DNA of 64,000 bases. Source: Arthrobacter burdickii. Its GTDB lineage: Bacteria > Actinomycetota > Actinomycetes > Actinomycetales > Micrococcaceae. The DNA lies in the NCBI RefSeq assembly GCF_030433645.1, contig NZ_JAROCG010000001.1, forward strand, positions 992,001 to 1,056,000. The letters are read 5' to 3'. Below, one piece after another: positions 50,733-58,660 of the stretch. The notes under the pieces are model-generated. The model made no database searches and was not told where the DNA came from. It was given only the letters and a program-made list of their open reading frames with translations. Numbering within the stretch: the first letter of the stretch is position 1; every line of letters begins with the position of its first letter. Both the position numbers and the translations under genes were made by a program.

Positions 50733-51560
50733 TCAGTGGCCGAAGGCGTCCGAATCCACGATCTCGGCACTCCCCGTGTCGAGCAGGTAGATGCTGGCCA
50801 GTTCGGCGCCCGAGAGTTCGAAGTCGAAGATGCCGAGGTTCTGCGCGAGCCGCTGGGGGTTCGACGACTTCGGGATGGCGACCATGCCCTGCTGTACGTG
50901 CCAGCGCAGCACCACCTGTGCGGGCGTCCTGCCATGGGCTTCCGCGATCGCGACGATGCCGGGATCCTCCAGCAGACCGCTGCCGGGGCCCAGCGGGCTC
51001 CAGGACTCCGTCACGATCCCGTGCTCGTTGTGGAACGCGCGCTCCTCGATCCGGGGGCGCTGGGGGTCGAGCTGGATCTGGTTCACGTCGGGCACGATGC
51101 CGGCGTCGAGAACCTGCTGCAGGTGGGCGGGCTTGTAGTTCGACGTGCCGACGGCGCGCACGAGCCCCTCCTCCATCAGTTTCGCGATGCCCTGTACGGC
51201 TTCGACGTGGCGACCCTGACCGGGGTTGGGCCAGTGCACGAGCAGCAGGTCGACGTAGTCGAGGCCCAGCAGCTCGGTGCTGGCCCGGAAGGCGCGGCGC
51301 ACGCCGTCGATGCTGTGGTGCTCGCTGTTGAACTTGGTGGTGACGAACAACTCCTCGCGGGGAACTCCGGACCGGCGGATCCCCTCGCCCACACCCTTCT
51401 CGTTGCGGTAGTTCTCCGCCGTGTCGATGAGCCGGTACCCGGTCTCGATGGCGAGGCTCACGGTCTCCGCCGCCTCGTCGTCGTTCAGCGGCCAGGTGCC
51501 GAGGCCGAGGAGGGGGAGGCGGGCGCCGCTGCGCAGCTGGACGGTGGGGGCGAGTGCCAT
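50733..51560 (-). CDS. Aldo/keto reductase
   Basis: A 275-residue NADPH-dependent carbonyl reductase of the AKR superfamily (TIM barrel). The catalytic tetrad is in GYRLIDTAENYRNEKGVG (Asp and Tyr), ELFVTTKFN (Lys) and VDLLLVHWP (His). Phosphate-binding residues for NADPH appear in VVAIPKSSNPQRLAQN-like text: VAIPKSSNPQRLAQNLGIF. It lacks a signal peptide. It resembles 2,5-diketo-D-gluconate reductase-like actinobacterial enzymes but could reduce many aldehydes. GCAGGAG precedes the ATG at 51560. Confidence 0.92.
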   Translation of the reverse strand: MALAPTVQLRSGARLPLLGLGTWPLNDDEAAETVSLAIETGYRLIDTAENYRNEKGVGEGIRRSGVPREELFVTTKFNSEHHSIDGVRRAFRASTELLGLDYVDLLLVHWPNPGQGRHVEAVQGIAKLMEEGLVRAVGTSNYKPAHLQQVLDAGIVPDVNQIQLDPQRPRIEERAFHNEHGIVTESWSPLGPGSGLLEDPGIVAIAEAHGRTPAQVVLRWHVQQGMVAIPKSSNPQRLAQNLGIFDFELSGAELASIYLLDTGSAEIVDSDAFGH

Positions 51561-51690
51561 GGTGGGGCTCCTGCTCGAGGGGTCGGTGTCAGCCCCCAGC
51601 CTTTCCCGCAGGCCGCCACCCCGTCAACACGGAGCAGGACCTGCTACGCATCGCCTCGGACGGGGTGCAGCACCTTCCCGGACGGTACGG

Positions 51691-51993
51691 CTAGCCGACC
51701 AGCCGCTGCTGCCGCGCGCGCGTGGAGGAGATGCCGCGCGTTGCCGGTGCGCTGCTGTAGGAGGCGCGCGGCAGGGGCCCGGAGGCGCCCGTGGCCAGCA
51801 CGTCGTCGATCAGTTCGTTGACGGCCTGGGCGATGCAGTCCCGCTCCTCACGGGGGAGCGGAGTGAGGCCGTGGAGATAGGCGTCGACCTCCAGTTCATC
51901 GAAGCAGCCGCCGGAATTGAGGTAGTGCAGGTGCACGTCAGGCAGCGTCAGGGATGACGCCGTCATGGCCGTGGAGGCGGTCTGGAACTGCAA
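51691..51993 (-). CDS. Hypothetical protein (100 aa)
   Basis: A small soluble protein with a helical middle (PREERDCIAQAVNELIDDVLATG) and an Arg/Ser-rich tail (STRARQQRLVG). The N-terminus contains VHLHYLNSGGCFDELEVDAYLHG. Start choice: the TTG at 51993 has GAGGAG six bases upstream and beats the ATGs at 51966 and 52026. It may be divergent from the GNAT-like gene at 52239, which leaves about 245 bp between them. No family recognised. Confidence 0.55.
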   Translation of the reverse strand: MQFQTASTAMTASSLTLPDVHLHYLNSGGCFDELEVDAYLHGLTPLPREERDCIAQAVNELIDDVLATGASGPLPRASYSSAPATRGISSTRARQQRLVG

Positions 51994-52142
51994 GGCGGGC
52001 TCCTCTGGTGCGCGGTGTCTACGCACCCGGCCGGCGCGGCGATCCCGCTCACCGTAGTCCTCACCCTCTCAAGGGCTCCCGCAGGAATGCTCAACTTTGG
52101 CTCAAGGGGTGTTCACGCACCGGAGGTGCACCGCCGAAGAAA

Positions 52143-52157
52143 TAGTAAGGCTACTTA
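52143..52157 (+). promoter_or_regulatory. TAGTAAG/CTTA motif upstream of GNAT paralogue 2
   Basis: TAGTAAGGCTACTTA, 82 bp before the start codon at 52239. It resembles the elements upstream of the SDR, YrzE, Rho_N and 40-aa genes. Confidence 0.42.
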
Positions 52158-52238
52158 ATTTCATTTCGAGCAGGAATGGGTTTATAGTTTCGGCAGGGCC
52201 TAGCAGCGGGCCATCGAACCACCATAGTGGAGCTGACC

Positions 52239-52871
52239 ATGGAAACTTCCTCTTTTGTCGATTACCATCCGCAGGCCGCTCAGCTGGCTGAGTCGGAGCA
52301 GCTCGGGTGGGGCGCGGTTCCACGCGTTTCCCCCAGTGCTACCCCCAGGGTGGAGGAGTCGGAGTTCCCCGGCGACCTCGCCGCCGTATCCACCCGTCAA
52401 CTCCGGGTCCTGTGCAACCAGATGTACCGTCTGCTCGACCGGGACTTCCCGCCGATGGACGCACTGCACCGCTACGAAGTGCTGGTCGAGGAGATCGAGC
52501 GGCGTGAGGTACAGGCCGAGGCCCGGACCGCGCCCGTCACGGCGCGCAGCGGCTTCCGCGACAACTCCCTGTTCTCGCGCTTCGAACTCTTCAGTGACGG
52601 CACCATGGTGGGCCATGTGAAGTACGAGATGAAGGGATCGCACGCCGTCCTGATCCAGGCCGTCGTCGATCCGCGGTTCGACGCCGTCGACGTCGAACCG
52701 GCACTCATCCGCCAGGTGCTCCTCAATGCCCACAAGCGGCGCATCGCCGTCGTCCCCTACTGCCCGAGGGTCCGGGAGTTCCTTACGGAGTTCCCCCAGT
52801 ACCGCACTCTCCTGCCGGCGGACCAGCGGGTACGGCTCGAGGCGACGCTGCGGGCAGCCGGAGACGACTAG
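52239..52871 (+). CDS. GNAT-like protein, paralogue 2 (degenerate acetyl-CoA site)
   Basis: 210 residues, clearly related to the protein at 34812. Shared blocks are DLAAVSTRQLRVLCNQMYRLLD (as STRQLRVLCNQMYRLLD), YEVLVEEIERREV, FRDNSLFSRFELFSDGTMVGHVKYEM and VLLNAHKRRIAVVPYCP. The region equal to the acetyl-CoA loop reads RFDAVDVEPAL, with no glycine at all, so acetyltransfer is unlikely. The HPEY-like end is FPQYRTLLP. The start context GTGGAGCTGACCATGGAA is nearly identical to that of paralogue 1. The 3' end overlaps the convergent SRPBCC gene by 89 bp. Perhaps a binding or regulatory protein. Confidence 0.7.
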   Translation: METSSFVDYHPQAAQLAESEQLGWGAVPRVSPSATPRVEESEFPGDLAAVSTRQLRVLCNQMYRLLDRDFPPMDALHRYEVLVEEIERREVQAEARTAPVTARSGFRDNSLFSRFELFSDGTMVGHVKYEMKGSHAVLIQAVVDPRFDAVDVEPALIRQVLLNAHKRRIAVVPYCPRVREFLTEFPQYRTLLPADQRVRLEATLRAAGDD

Positions 52872-53316
52872 CCGGCGCCGTCGTCAGGAACCTGTTGCGC
52901 ACCACGATGAGGTGGCGCACGTACGGGCGGAGCAGGATGCGCTCCACCGCCGTGCCGACCACCCCGAACGGTGCCGTGAACTCGATCCTGTCGATCATCG
53001 TCGTCGTGCCGTCGGCCGTGCTGAACTCGTGGACGTGCCGGAAGGCGCGGAACGGGCCACGGAGCTGCTCGTCGACGAAGCGGGACGGGGCGTCGAACTC
53101 CGTGATGATGCTCGTCATCCGGAGGGGGAGGCCGAAGTGCCAGGCTCGCCAGGTGACCTGCTCACCCAGGCCGATCAGGCCGCTCGTGACGCCGCCGACG
53201 GCGCGCTCACGCGAGAAGCGCATGGATCCGGTGTGAGCATCGATGCTCCGGGAGCGTTCGAACAGTTCTGACTGCCCGATGGGCGTGGTCGTGGTGCAGG
53301 TGAAGGCGACGGTCAT
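52783..53316 (-). CDS. SRPBCC-family (START/cyclase-like) protein
   Basis: A 177-residue ligand-binding protein of the SRPBCC superfamily: PIGQSELFERSRSIDAHTGSM is the usual N-terminal helix turn, and FRAFRHVHEFSTADGTTTMIDRIEFTAPFG is the typical beta-sheet core (key parts FRHVHEFSTADGTTTM and IDRIEFTAPFG). The last 30 residues are Pro-, Ala- and Gly-rich and are encoded antisense to the end of the GNAT-like gene, so the C-terminal tail may be an accident of the overlap. No ribosome site: GATACT ends six bases before the ATG, which suggests a leaderless message. Ligand unknown. Confidence 0.82.
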   Translation of the reverse strand: MTVAFTCTTTTPIGQSELFERSRSIDAHTGSMRFSRERAVGGVTSGLIGLGEQVTWRAWHFGLPLRMTSIITEFDAPSRFVDEQLRGPFRAFRHVHEFSTADGTTTMIDRIEFTAPFGVVGTAVERILLRPYVRHLIVVRNRFLTTAPASRLRLPAASPRAVPAGPPAGECGTGGTP

Positions 53317-53379
53317 GCCGCCAGTATCGCAGCCGGTCCCGGTGGCGCAGCGATCCGGGCACGGCTGCGACGCCGGCGG

Positions 53380-54381
53380 TCAGGGGCGAACGAGCATCTT
53401 CCCCGTGTTGGCGCCCTTCATCATGTCGAGGAAGGCGTCGACGGCATTTTCGATGCCGTCCACCACGGTCTCGTCGAACACCACGCTGCCCTCCGTCAGC
53501 CACTGCGTCATCTTCTCTGCGAACTCCGGCTGCAGGTCCTGGTGCTGCCCCACGATGAATCCCTCCAGCTTCAGTGACCGCGTCACGAGATTCGCCAGGT
53601 TGTCCGGGCCGGGCGTTCGCCCGGTGTCGTTGTACTGCGAGATCGCTCCGCAGAGCGCTGCGCGGCCGCCGGTGTTGAGCCGGTCGAGGGCGGCCTCGAG
53701 GTGGTCGCCGCCCACGTTGTCGAAGTAGACGTCGATGCCGTCCGGCGTGAGGGCGCGCAGCTGCTGCCGTACGGGAGCGTCCTTGTAGTTGAACGCTTCG
53801 TCGTATCCATACCTGTCCTTGAGCAGGGACACCTTCGCCGCCGAGCCGGCCGAGCCGAGGACGCGTGAGGCCCCGAGCTTGCGGGCGATCTGCCCGGCGA
53901 TGGAGCCGACCGCGCCGGCGGCGCCGGAGATGAAGACGACGTCACCCTCCCGAAGGGCCGCGACGCGCTTCAGCCCGGCGTACGCAGTGAGCCCGGTCAT
54001 GCCGGCCGCCCCGAGGAAGGCTGACAGGGGCAGTCCCGTCTCCGGCAGGGGTGAGAACTGCTGCGCAGGGCCCTGGGCGACGTTCCGCCAGCCGAAGCCG
54101 TGGAGAACCGCGGTCCCGACGGGAAGGGTGTCGCTCCTCGACTCGATGACCCTGCCCACCGCACCGCCGGTCATGGTCTCGTCGAGGCCGAAGGGCTGGA
54201 CGTAGGACTTCGCGTCGTTCATGCGCCCCCGCATGTAGGGATCGACGGACACGTACTCGTTGCGGACGCGCACTTCGTCCTCGCCGAGTTCCGGGAGGTC
54301 CACGGTGACTGTTCGAAAATCCGCTGGAGAGGGGGTGCCGACCGGACGGCGGACGAGCTGGATCTGGATGCTGCTGGTCAT
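53380..54381 (-). CDS. NADP-dependent MDR oxidoreductase (CurA/prostaglandin reductase-like)
   Basis: A 333-residue medium-chain reductase without the zinc ligands of alcohol dehydrogenases. VSVDPYMRGRMND and LGAAGMTGLTAYAGL are typical of the leukotriene B4 12-hydroxydehydrogenase/CurA group. The nucleotide loop is ISGAAGAVGSIAGQIARKLG, and YNDTGRTPGPDNLANLV follows at the end. Such enzymes reduce the double bond of enones with NADPH. Physiological substrate unknown. No ribosome site was closely checked; the ATG at 54381 places the usual MTSSIQIQLVRRPVG start. A hairpin upstream at 54421-54452 separates it from the APC gene. Confidence 0.91.
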   Translation of the reverse strand: MTSSIQIQLVRRPVGTPSPADFRTVTVDLPELGEDEVRVRNEYVSVDPYMRGRMNDAKSYVQPFGLDETMTGGAVGRVIESRSDTLPVGTAVLHGFGWRNVAQGPAQQFSPLPETGLPLSAFLGAAGMTGLTAYAGLKRVAALREGDVVFISGAAGAVGSIAGQIARKLGASRVLGSAGSAAKVSLLKDRYGYDEAFNYKDAPVRQQLRALTPDGIDVYFDNVGGDHLEAALDRLNTGGRAALCGAISQYNDTGRTPGPDNLANLVTRSLKLEGFIVGQHQDLQPEFAEKMTQWLTEGSVVFDETVVDGIENAVDAFLDMMKGANTGKMLVRP

Positions 54382-54420
54382 GCTGCTCCTCGTACTGGAT
54401 TGCTTCCTGCAGGCGGCAAC

Positions 54421-54452
54421 CCGGTATCCGGAGGAATTATTCCGGTTACCGG
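54421..54452 (-). terminator. Hairpin after APC permease gene
   Basis: CCGGTA-T-CCGGA pairs with TCCGG-T-TACCGG around an eight-base AT-rich loop, with one T-T mismatch, 41 bp after the permease stop. A weak terminator, or a regulatory stem for the next gene. Confidence 0.45.
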
Positions 54453-54492
54453 GCGCGGGACAACCGGGACCGCAGTTCGCCTGCCGGCGGGG

Positions 54493-55821
54493 CTACTGGT
54501 CGGTGGGCTGCACTGCCCGGCCCCGCACGAACCGCTGGACGCCGTACAGTGCGAGCCCCAGCGCGAGCAGGATGCCGGCCCGGAGCCAGATCTCGCCTGT
54601 CTGCTGCGTGAGGAGCAGGAGGCATGATGCGATCGCGAGGTAGGGGAACACCACCGGGATGCGGAAGTGCTGGTGCTGCACCTCGTCCTTCCGGAGCACG
54701 ATGACGGCGATGTTGGTGCTCAGGAATACGAACAGGAGCAGCAGGACGACCGTCTGGGAGAGCGATTCGAGCCCGCCGGTCAGTGTCAGGGCCATGGCCA
54801 CAAGCGTCGTCGCGACGATGGCGACCCACGGTGTGCGGCGGTGGGGCAGGATGCGGTCGAAGACCGACGGGAAAAGCCCCTGTTCCGCCATCCCGTAGGT
54901 GAGCCGGCTGGACATGATCATGGTCAACAGGGCGCCGTTGGCCACGGCGATGAGGGCTACCAGGCTGAACAGCCACTCCGGAATGCCCGCGCCCGTCGCC
55001 GCCACGACGTCGAGCAGGGGCGAACTCGACCCGGCGAGCTCCTCAGGGGCGAGCGCCGCGGAAGCTGCGAGTCCGATCAGGAGATAGACGACGCCGGCCG
55101 TCAGCAGGGCACCGAAGATGGCCTTGGGGTACACGCGGCTGACGTCCCGGACCTCCTCGGCAACGTTGGCGGACACCTCGAACCCGACGAAGGAGTAATA
55201 CGCGATCAGGGATGCGGCGAGGACGGCGGATGCGGCGCTGACCCCGGGTGGGAACTCGTTGACGCGCGAGATGTCCCCGTTGCCTCCGGCGATGAAGACG
55301 CCGACGACGACGACGACCAGAACCAGCCCGGACACCTCGATGACGGTCATGACCACGTTGCTGCGCACGGACTCCTTGATGCCGCGCATGTTCAGCACGG
55401 CCAGAAGGGCGAGGAACACCAGGGCGGCGGGAACGGCGGGTACGTCGATGAAGGTGGTGAGGTAGCCGCCCGCGAAGGCCTGTGCGAGGCCCGCGGCGCT
55501 CGTCACGCCCGCCGCGAGCATGCAGAAGCCCACGAGGAAGGAGAGAAACGGCTTATGGAAGGCGCGTTCGGCGAATACCGCGGCGCCGCCCGCCCTGGGG
55601 TACTTCGTCACGAGTTCGGCATACGATCCCGCGGTCAGGAGGGCCAGGGCCAGGGCCACCATGAGGGGCATCCAGATGGCACCGCCGACTTCGGCCGAGA
55701 TCACGCCGACCAGCGCATACACGCCGGCTCCCAGGACGTCGCCGAGTATGAAGAGGTACAGGAGCGGCCCTGAGATGCCTCGCTTCAGTCGGGTGTCCGG
55801 AACCTGGTGTGTCGTAGCCAT
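54493..55821 (-). CDS. APC-family amino acid permease
   Basis: 442 residues and about 12 helices. Helix 1: LFILGDVLGAGVYALVG; helix 3: YAELVTKYPRAGGAAVFAERAF; helix 6 region: YYSFVGFEVSANVAEEVRDVSRVYP. The segment order fits the APC superfamily and the sequence differs clearly from the tandem pair at 42.5-45.6 kb. It may import a small amino acid or amine. The ATG at 55821 removes an upstream frame through the promoter region. A half-site TACTAAG lies 22 bp before the start. It is divergent from the OFA transporter gene. Confidence 0.9.
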   Translation of the reverse strand: MATTHQVPDTRLKRGISGPLLYLFILGDVLGAGVYALVGVISAEVGGAIWMPLMVALALALLTAGSYAELVTKYPRAGGAAVFAERAFHKPFLSFLVGFCMLAAGVTSAAGLAQAFAGGYLTTFIDVPAVPAALVFLALLAVLNMRGIKESVRSNVVMTVIEVSGLVLVVVVVGVFIAGGNGDISRVNEFPPGVSAASAVLAASLIAYYSFVGFEVSANVAEEVRDVSRVYPKAIFGALLTAGVVYLLIGLAASAALAPEELAGSSSPLLDVVAATGAGIPEWLFSLVALIAVANGALLTMIMSSRLTYGMAEQGLFPSVFDRILPHRRTPWVAIVATTLVAMALTLTGGLESLSQTVVLLLLFVFLSTNIAVIVLRKDEVQHQHFRIPVVFPYLAIASCLLLLTQQTGEIWLRAGILLALGLALYGVQRFVRGRAVQPTDQ

Positions 55822-56002
55822 GGGTGCCAGTCTAGGCGGGATTACTAAGCCCACTGGGCAATTATCGGTGGAAACGCCGTTCGGCGCTCGACGGATACCG
55901 CCTGCCGTTCGATGTTCCCCTCCCGGTGTGACGCACAGCATACTTACCTTGGATCAACCAGGGCCGGGGGGCGGCCACTCACGCTGACAAGGAAGGCACT
56001 CT

Positions 56003-57391
56003 ATGGGCTGGCTCGACCGTGACCACAGCATTGCGCCACCGGGGTTCAACCGCTGGCTCATTCCACCGGCCGCGCTGGCCGTCCACCTGTGCATCGGACA
56101 GGCGTACGCGACCAGCGTCTACAAGACGGCGCTGACGGCCCACTTCGGTGCGAGCCTGACGCAGATCGGCATCATCTTCTCGATCGCCATCGTGATGCTC
56201 GGCCTGTCCGCCGCCGTCCTGGGCACATGGGTGGACCGCCACGGGCCGCGCAAGGCGATGTTCACCTCCGCCCTGTTCTGGACCTCCGGCTTCCTGGTGG
56301 GAGCGCTGGGCATCTTCACCCACCAGCTCTGGCTCGTCTATCTGGGGTACGGGATCATCGGCGGCATCGGCCTCGGCATCGGCTACATCTCACCCGTGTC
56401 CACCCTGATCAAGTGGTTCCCCGACCGCCCCGGCCTCGCCACCGGCATGGCCATCATGGGCTTCGGCGGCGGCGCGCTGATCGCGAGCCCGCTGTCCACG
56501 CAGCTGCTCCGCATGTACGACCCGAACTCCGGCACCGAGGGCTGGGTGGCCAGCGGTGACGCGGTCGGGAAGCTGTTCCTGACCCTCGCAGCCATCTATC
56601 TCGTGTACATGATGTTCGGCGCCTTCACCATCAAGGTGCCGGCCGACGGCTGGAAGCCCGACGGCTTCGATCCCTCCCAGCTGAAGTCCAAGCCGCTGAT
56701 CACCACCGACAACGTGTCCGCGGCCAACGCGATCAAGACCCGCCAGTTCTGGCTCGTCTGGATCGTCCTGTTCTGCAACGTGACCGCCGGCATCGGGATC
56801 CTCGAACAGGCCTCGCCGATGATCCAGGACTTCTTCCGCGGCGCGGACGGCACGACGGCGGTGTCCGTCGCGGTCGCCGGCGGCTTCGTGGGCCTGCTCT
56901 CGATCGGCAACATGGGTGGGCGGTTCGTGTGGTCCACGACGTCGGACATCCTCGGACGCAAGCGCAACTACATGATCTACCTCGGCGTCGGAGCGGTCCT
57001 CTACGTGGTGCTGGCCCTGGCCGGATCGTCCACCACCCTGCTGTTCGTCGTGCTCGCCTTCGTGATCATCTCCTTCTACGGCGGCGGATTCGCCACCGTG
57101 CCGGCGTACCTCCGCGATCTGTTCGGTACCTACCAGGTCGGCGCGATCCACGGCCGCCTGCTCACCGCGTGGTCCGCTGCGGGCATCGCCGGGCCGCTGA
57201 TCGTGAACGGGATCCTCGACTCGCAGGGCACGCCCGGCGAGCTGACGGCCGCCGCCTACCAGCCCGCGCTGCTCACCATGGTGGGGCTGCTGATCGTGGG
57301 CTTCATCGCCAACCTGCTCGTCCGGCCCGTGGATTCCCGCTTCCACGAACCCGCCGGTGACACACCCCGTCAATTCGCAAAGGAGGCCTGA
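56003..57391 (+). CDS. MFS transporter, oxalate/formate antiporter (OFA) family
   Basis: A 462-residue transporter with about 12 helices. FNRWLIPPAALAVHLCIGQAYATSVYKTAL (seen as AVHLCIGQAYATSVYKTAL) and GLGIGYISPVSTLIKWFPDRPGLATGMAIMGFGGGAL (as YISPVSTLIKWFPDRPG) are hallmarks of the OFA family. The substrate may be oxalate, formate, pyruvate or a related anion; proteins of this group also carry other carboxylates. AAGGAAGG precedes the ATG. A 34-residue gene follows within two bases and is probably its small subunit. Confidence 0.91.
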   Translation: MGWLDRDHSIAPPGFNRWLIPPAALAVHLCIGQAYATSVYKTALTAHFGASLTQIGIIFSIAIVMLGLSAAVLGTWVDRHGPRKAMFTSALFWTSGFLVGALGIFTHQLWLVYLGYGIIGGIGLGIGYISPVSTLIKWFPDRPGLATGMAIMGFGGGALIASPLSTQLLRMYDPNSGTEGWVASGDAVGKLFLTLAAIYLVYMMFGAFTIKVPADGWKPDGFDPSQLKSKPLITTDNVSAANAIKTRQFWLVWIVLFCNVTAGIGILEQASPMIQDFFRGADGTTAVSVAVAGGFVGLLSIGNMGGRFVWSTTSDILGRKRNYMIYLGVGAVLYVVLALAGSSTTLLFVVLAFVIISFYGGGFATVPAYLRDLFGTYQVGAIHGRLLTAWSAAGIAGPLIVNGILDSQGTPGELTAAAYQPALLTMVGLLIVGFIANLLVRPVDSRFHEPAGDTPRQFAKEA

Positions 57392-57392
57392 C

Positions 57393-57497
57393 ATGGCCGG
57401 AGCACGCATCGCCGCCGTCTGGGCCCTCGTGGCAGTTCCCCTCGCCTACGGCGTCTTCCAGACACTCACGCGCGTCGCGGCCCTGTTCGGCGGCTGA
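57393..57497 (+). CDS. MFS transporter small subunit (34 aa)
   Basis: A single-helix peptide: MAGARIAAVWALVAVPLAYGVFQTLTRVAALFGG (helix VWALVAVPLAYGVFQTL). The ATG lies one base after the TGA of the OFA transporter gene, and GGAGG at its end is the ribosome site, so the two are translated as a unit. I recall that genomes annotate short one-helix proteins beside OFA-type transporters as an MFS transporter small subunit; this one fits in length, position and topology. Function as a partner of the transporter is inferred from that context. Confidence 0.75.
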   Translation: MAGARIAAVWALVAVPLAYGVFQTLTRVAALFGG

Positions 57498-57512
57498 CGC
57501 ATTCGCGCTGAG

Positions 57513-57543
57513 CGCCCGCCTCCGCACTGCGCGGGGGCGGGCG
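57513..57543 (+). terminator. Terminator after OFA transporter operon
   Basis: Stem of 13 pairs (CGCCCGCC with GGCGGGCG, then TCCGC with GCGGG, one T-G pair) and a five-base loop, followed by TTC. It begins 16 bp after the small subunit stop. Confidence 0.75.
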
Positions 57544-57615
57544 TTCTGGCGTCGGCAGGACGCCGATGCGGAGCACCGGACTGGTTGAATGGGACCAGGC
57601 CACCCGGAAGGATTC

Positions 57616-58632
57616 ATGGACAGCACCAGCACGCGCCAGGCGGACGCCGTCGGGCGCGGTGAGCTCCCGCCCCTGGACCGGGTGCGCGACGACGTCTGGG
57701 CCCTCGCGCAACCCATGCCCGGCGGCCACCTCGCCTACTCCTTCACCTACCTGTTGCAGGGTGCTGACGGGGGCGTCCACGTCGTCGACCCGGGCTGGGA
57801 CTCCGACGCGAACTGGGACCGGCTCACCGCGGCCCTCACGGAGATCGCCCCGGGGAGTTCCGGGGCCGGGGCCGTCACCGGCATCACCGGGACGCATCTG
57901 CACCCCGACCACGTGGGCATGGCGGCCCGGCTGCGGGACGCATCGGGGGCGCAGCTCGCGATGCACGGCACCGAGCGTCGCGCACTCGAAGGGCACAGCA
58001 CCCGGGTGCTCGACACCGACGAGGTGATGGGGAGGCTGGAGGGGTGGGGCGTCCCGGGGGAGCGGCGGAGCGAACTCGCCCAGTACGTCGACCGGTCGCC
58101 CGAAGGACTCGCCCTGGCCGTGGACGGCGTGCTGTCCGACGGTGACGTCCTGCCCGTCCCGGGGTTCCGGCTCGAGGTTCTGGCGACACCCGGCCACACG
58201 GCCGGACATATCTGCCTCCGCGACGACGACCGCGGCCTGCTCTTCACGGGCGACCACGTGCTGCCGACGGTGTTCGCCGGCCTCGGACTCGGCGGCCCGA
58301 CGGCGTCGAACCCGCTTGCCGACTACCTCGCATCGATCGACCGCGTGCGCCGCTTCCCGGACCACGAGGCCCTGCCGGGACACGGCTACCGGTTCAGGGG
58401 GCTGGCCGGGCGGGCGGAGGAGTGCGCGGAGCACCACCTGAGGCGCGCCCGGGAAGTGGCCGCAGTCCTGGCGGAGGCGGACGCGGATCCGCAATCCGTC
58501 GGGCCGAGCATCTGGGACATCGCCTCACGGCTGACCTGGACCGCCGGCTGGAAGGGGCTGGAAGGCTTCCAGCTGCTCTCGGCGCTGACCCAGACGGAGA
58601 TGCACCGGGACTTCGTCCGCACCACCTGGTGA
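57616..58632 (+). CDS. Metallo-beta-lactamase-fold hydrolase
   Basis: About 338 residues of an MBL-fold hydrolase. THLHPDHVG gives the HxHxDH zinc motif. TPGHTAGHIC carries the next His, FTGDHVLP the bridging Asp, and PGHGYRFRG the last His. The C-terminal helical part (EHHLRRAREVAAVL) is a winged-helix extension like that of LACTB2-like proteins. Actinobacterial proteins of this plan are often annotated as hydrolases of thioesters or glyoxalase II-like. ATG 57616 has AAGGA near; an upstream in-frame ATG at 57589 lacks such a site. Converges on the sugar permease gene. Confidence 0.88.
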   Translation: MDSTSTRQADAVGRGELPPLDRVRDDVWALAQPMPGGHLAYSFTYLLQGADGGVHVVDPGWDSDANWDRLTAALTEIAPGSSGAGAVTGITGTHLHPDHVGMAARLRDASGAQLAMHGTERRALEGHSTRVLDTDEVMGRLEGWGVPGERRSELAQYVDRSPEGLALAVDGVLSDGDVLPVPGFRLEVLATPGHTAGHICLRDDDRGLLFTGDHVLPTVFAGLGLGGPTASNPLADYLASIDRVRRFPDHEALPGHGYRFRGLAGRAEECAEHHLRRAREVAAVLAEADADPQSVGPSIWDIASRLTWTAGWKGLEGFQLLSALTQTEMHRDFVRTTW

Positions 58633-58660
58633 GGCCGGGCGCACGTACGTCCGAGAAGCG

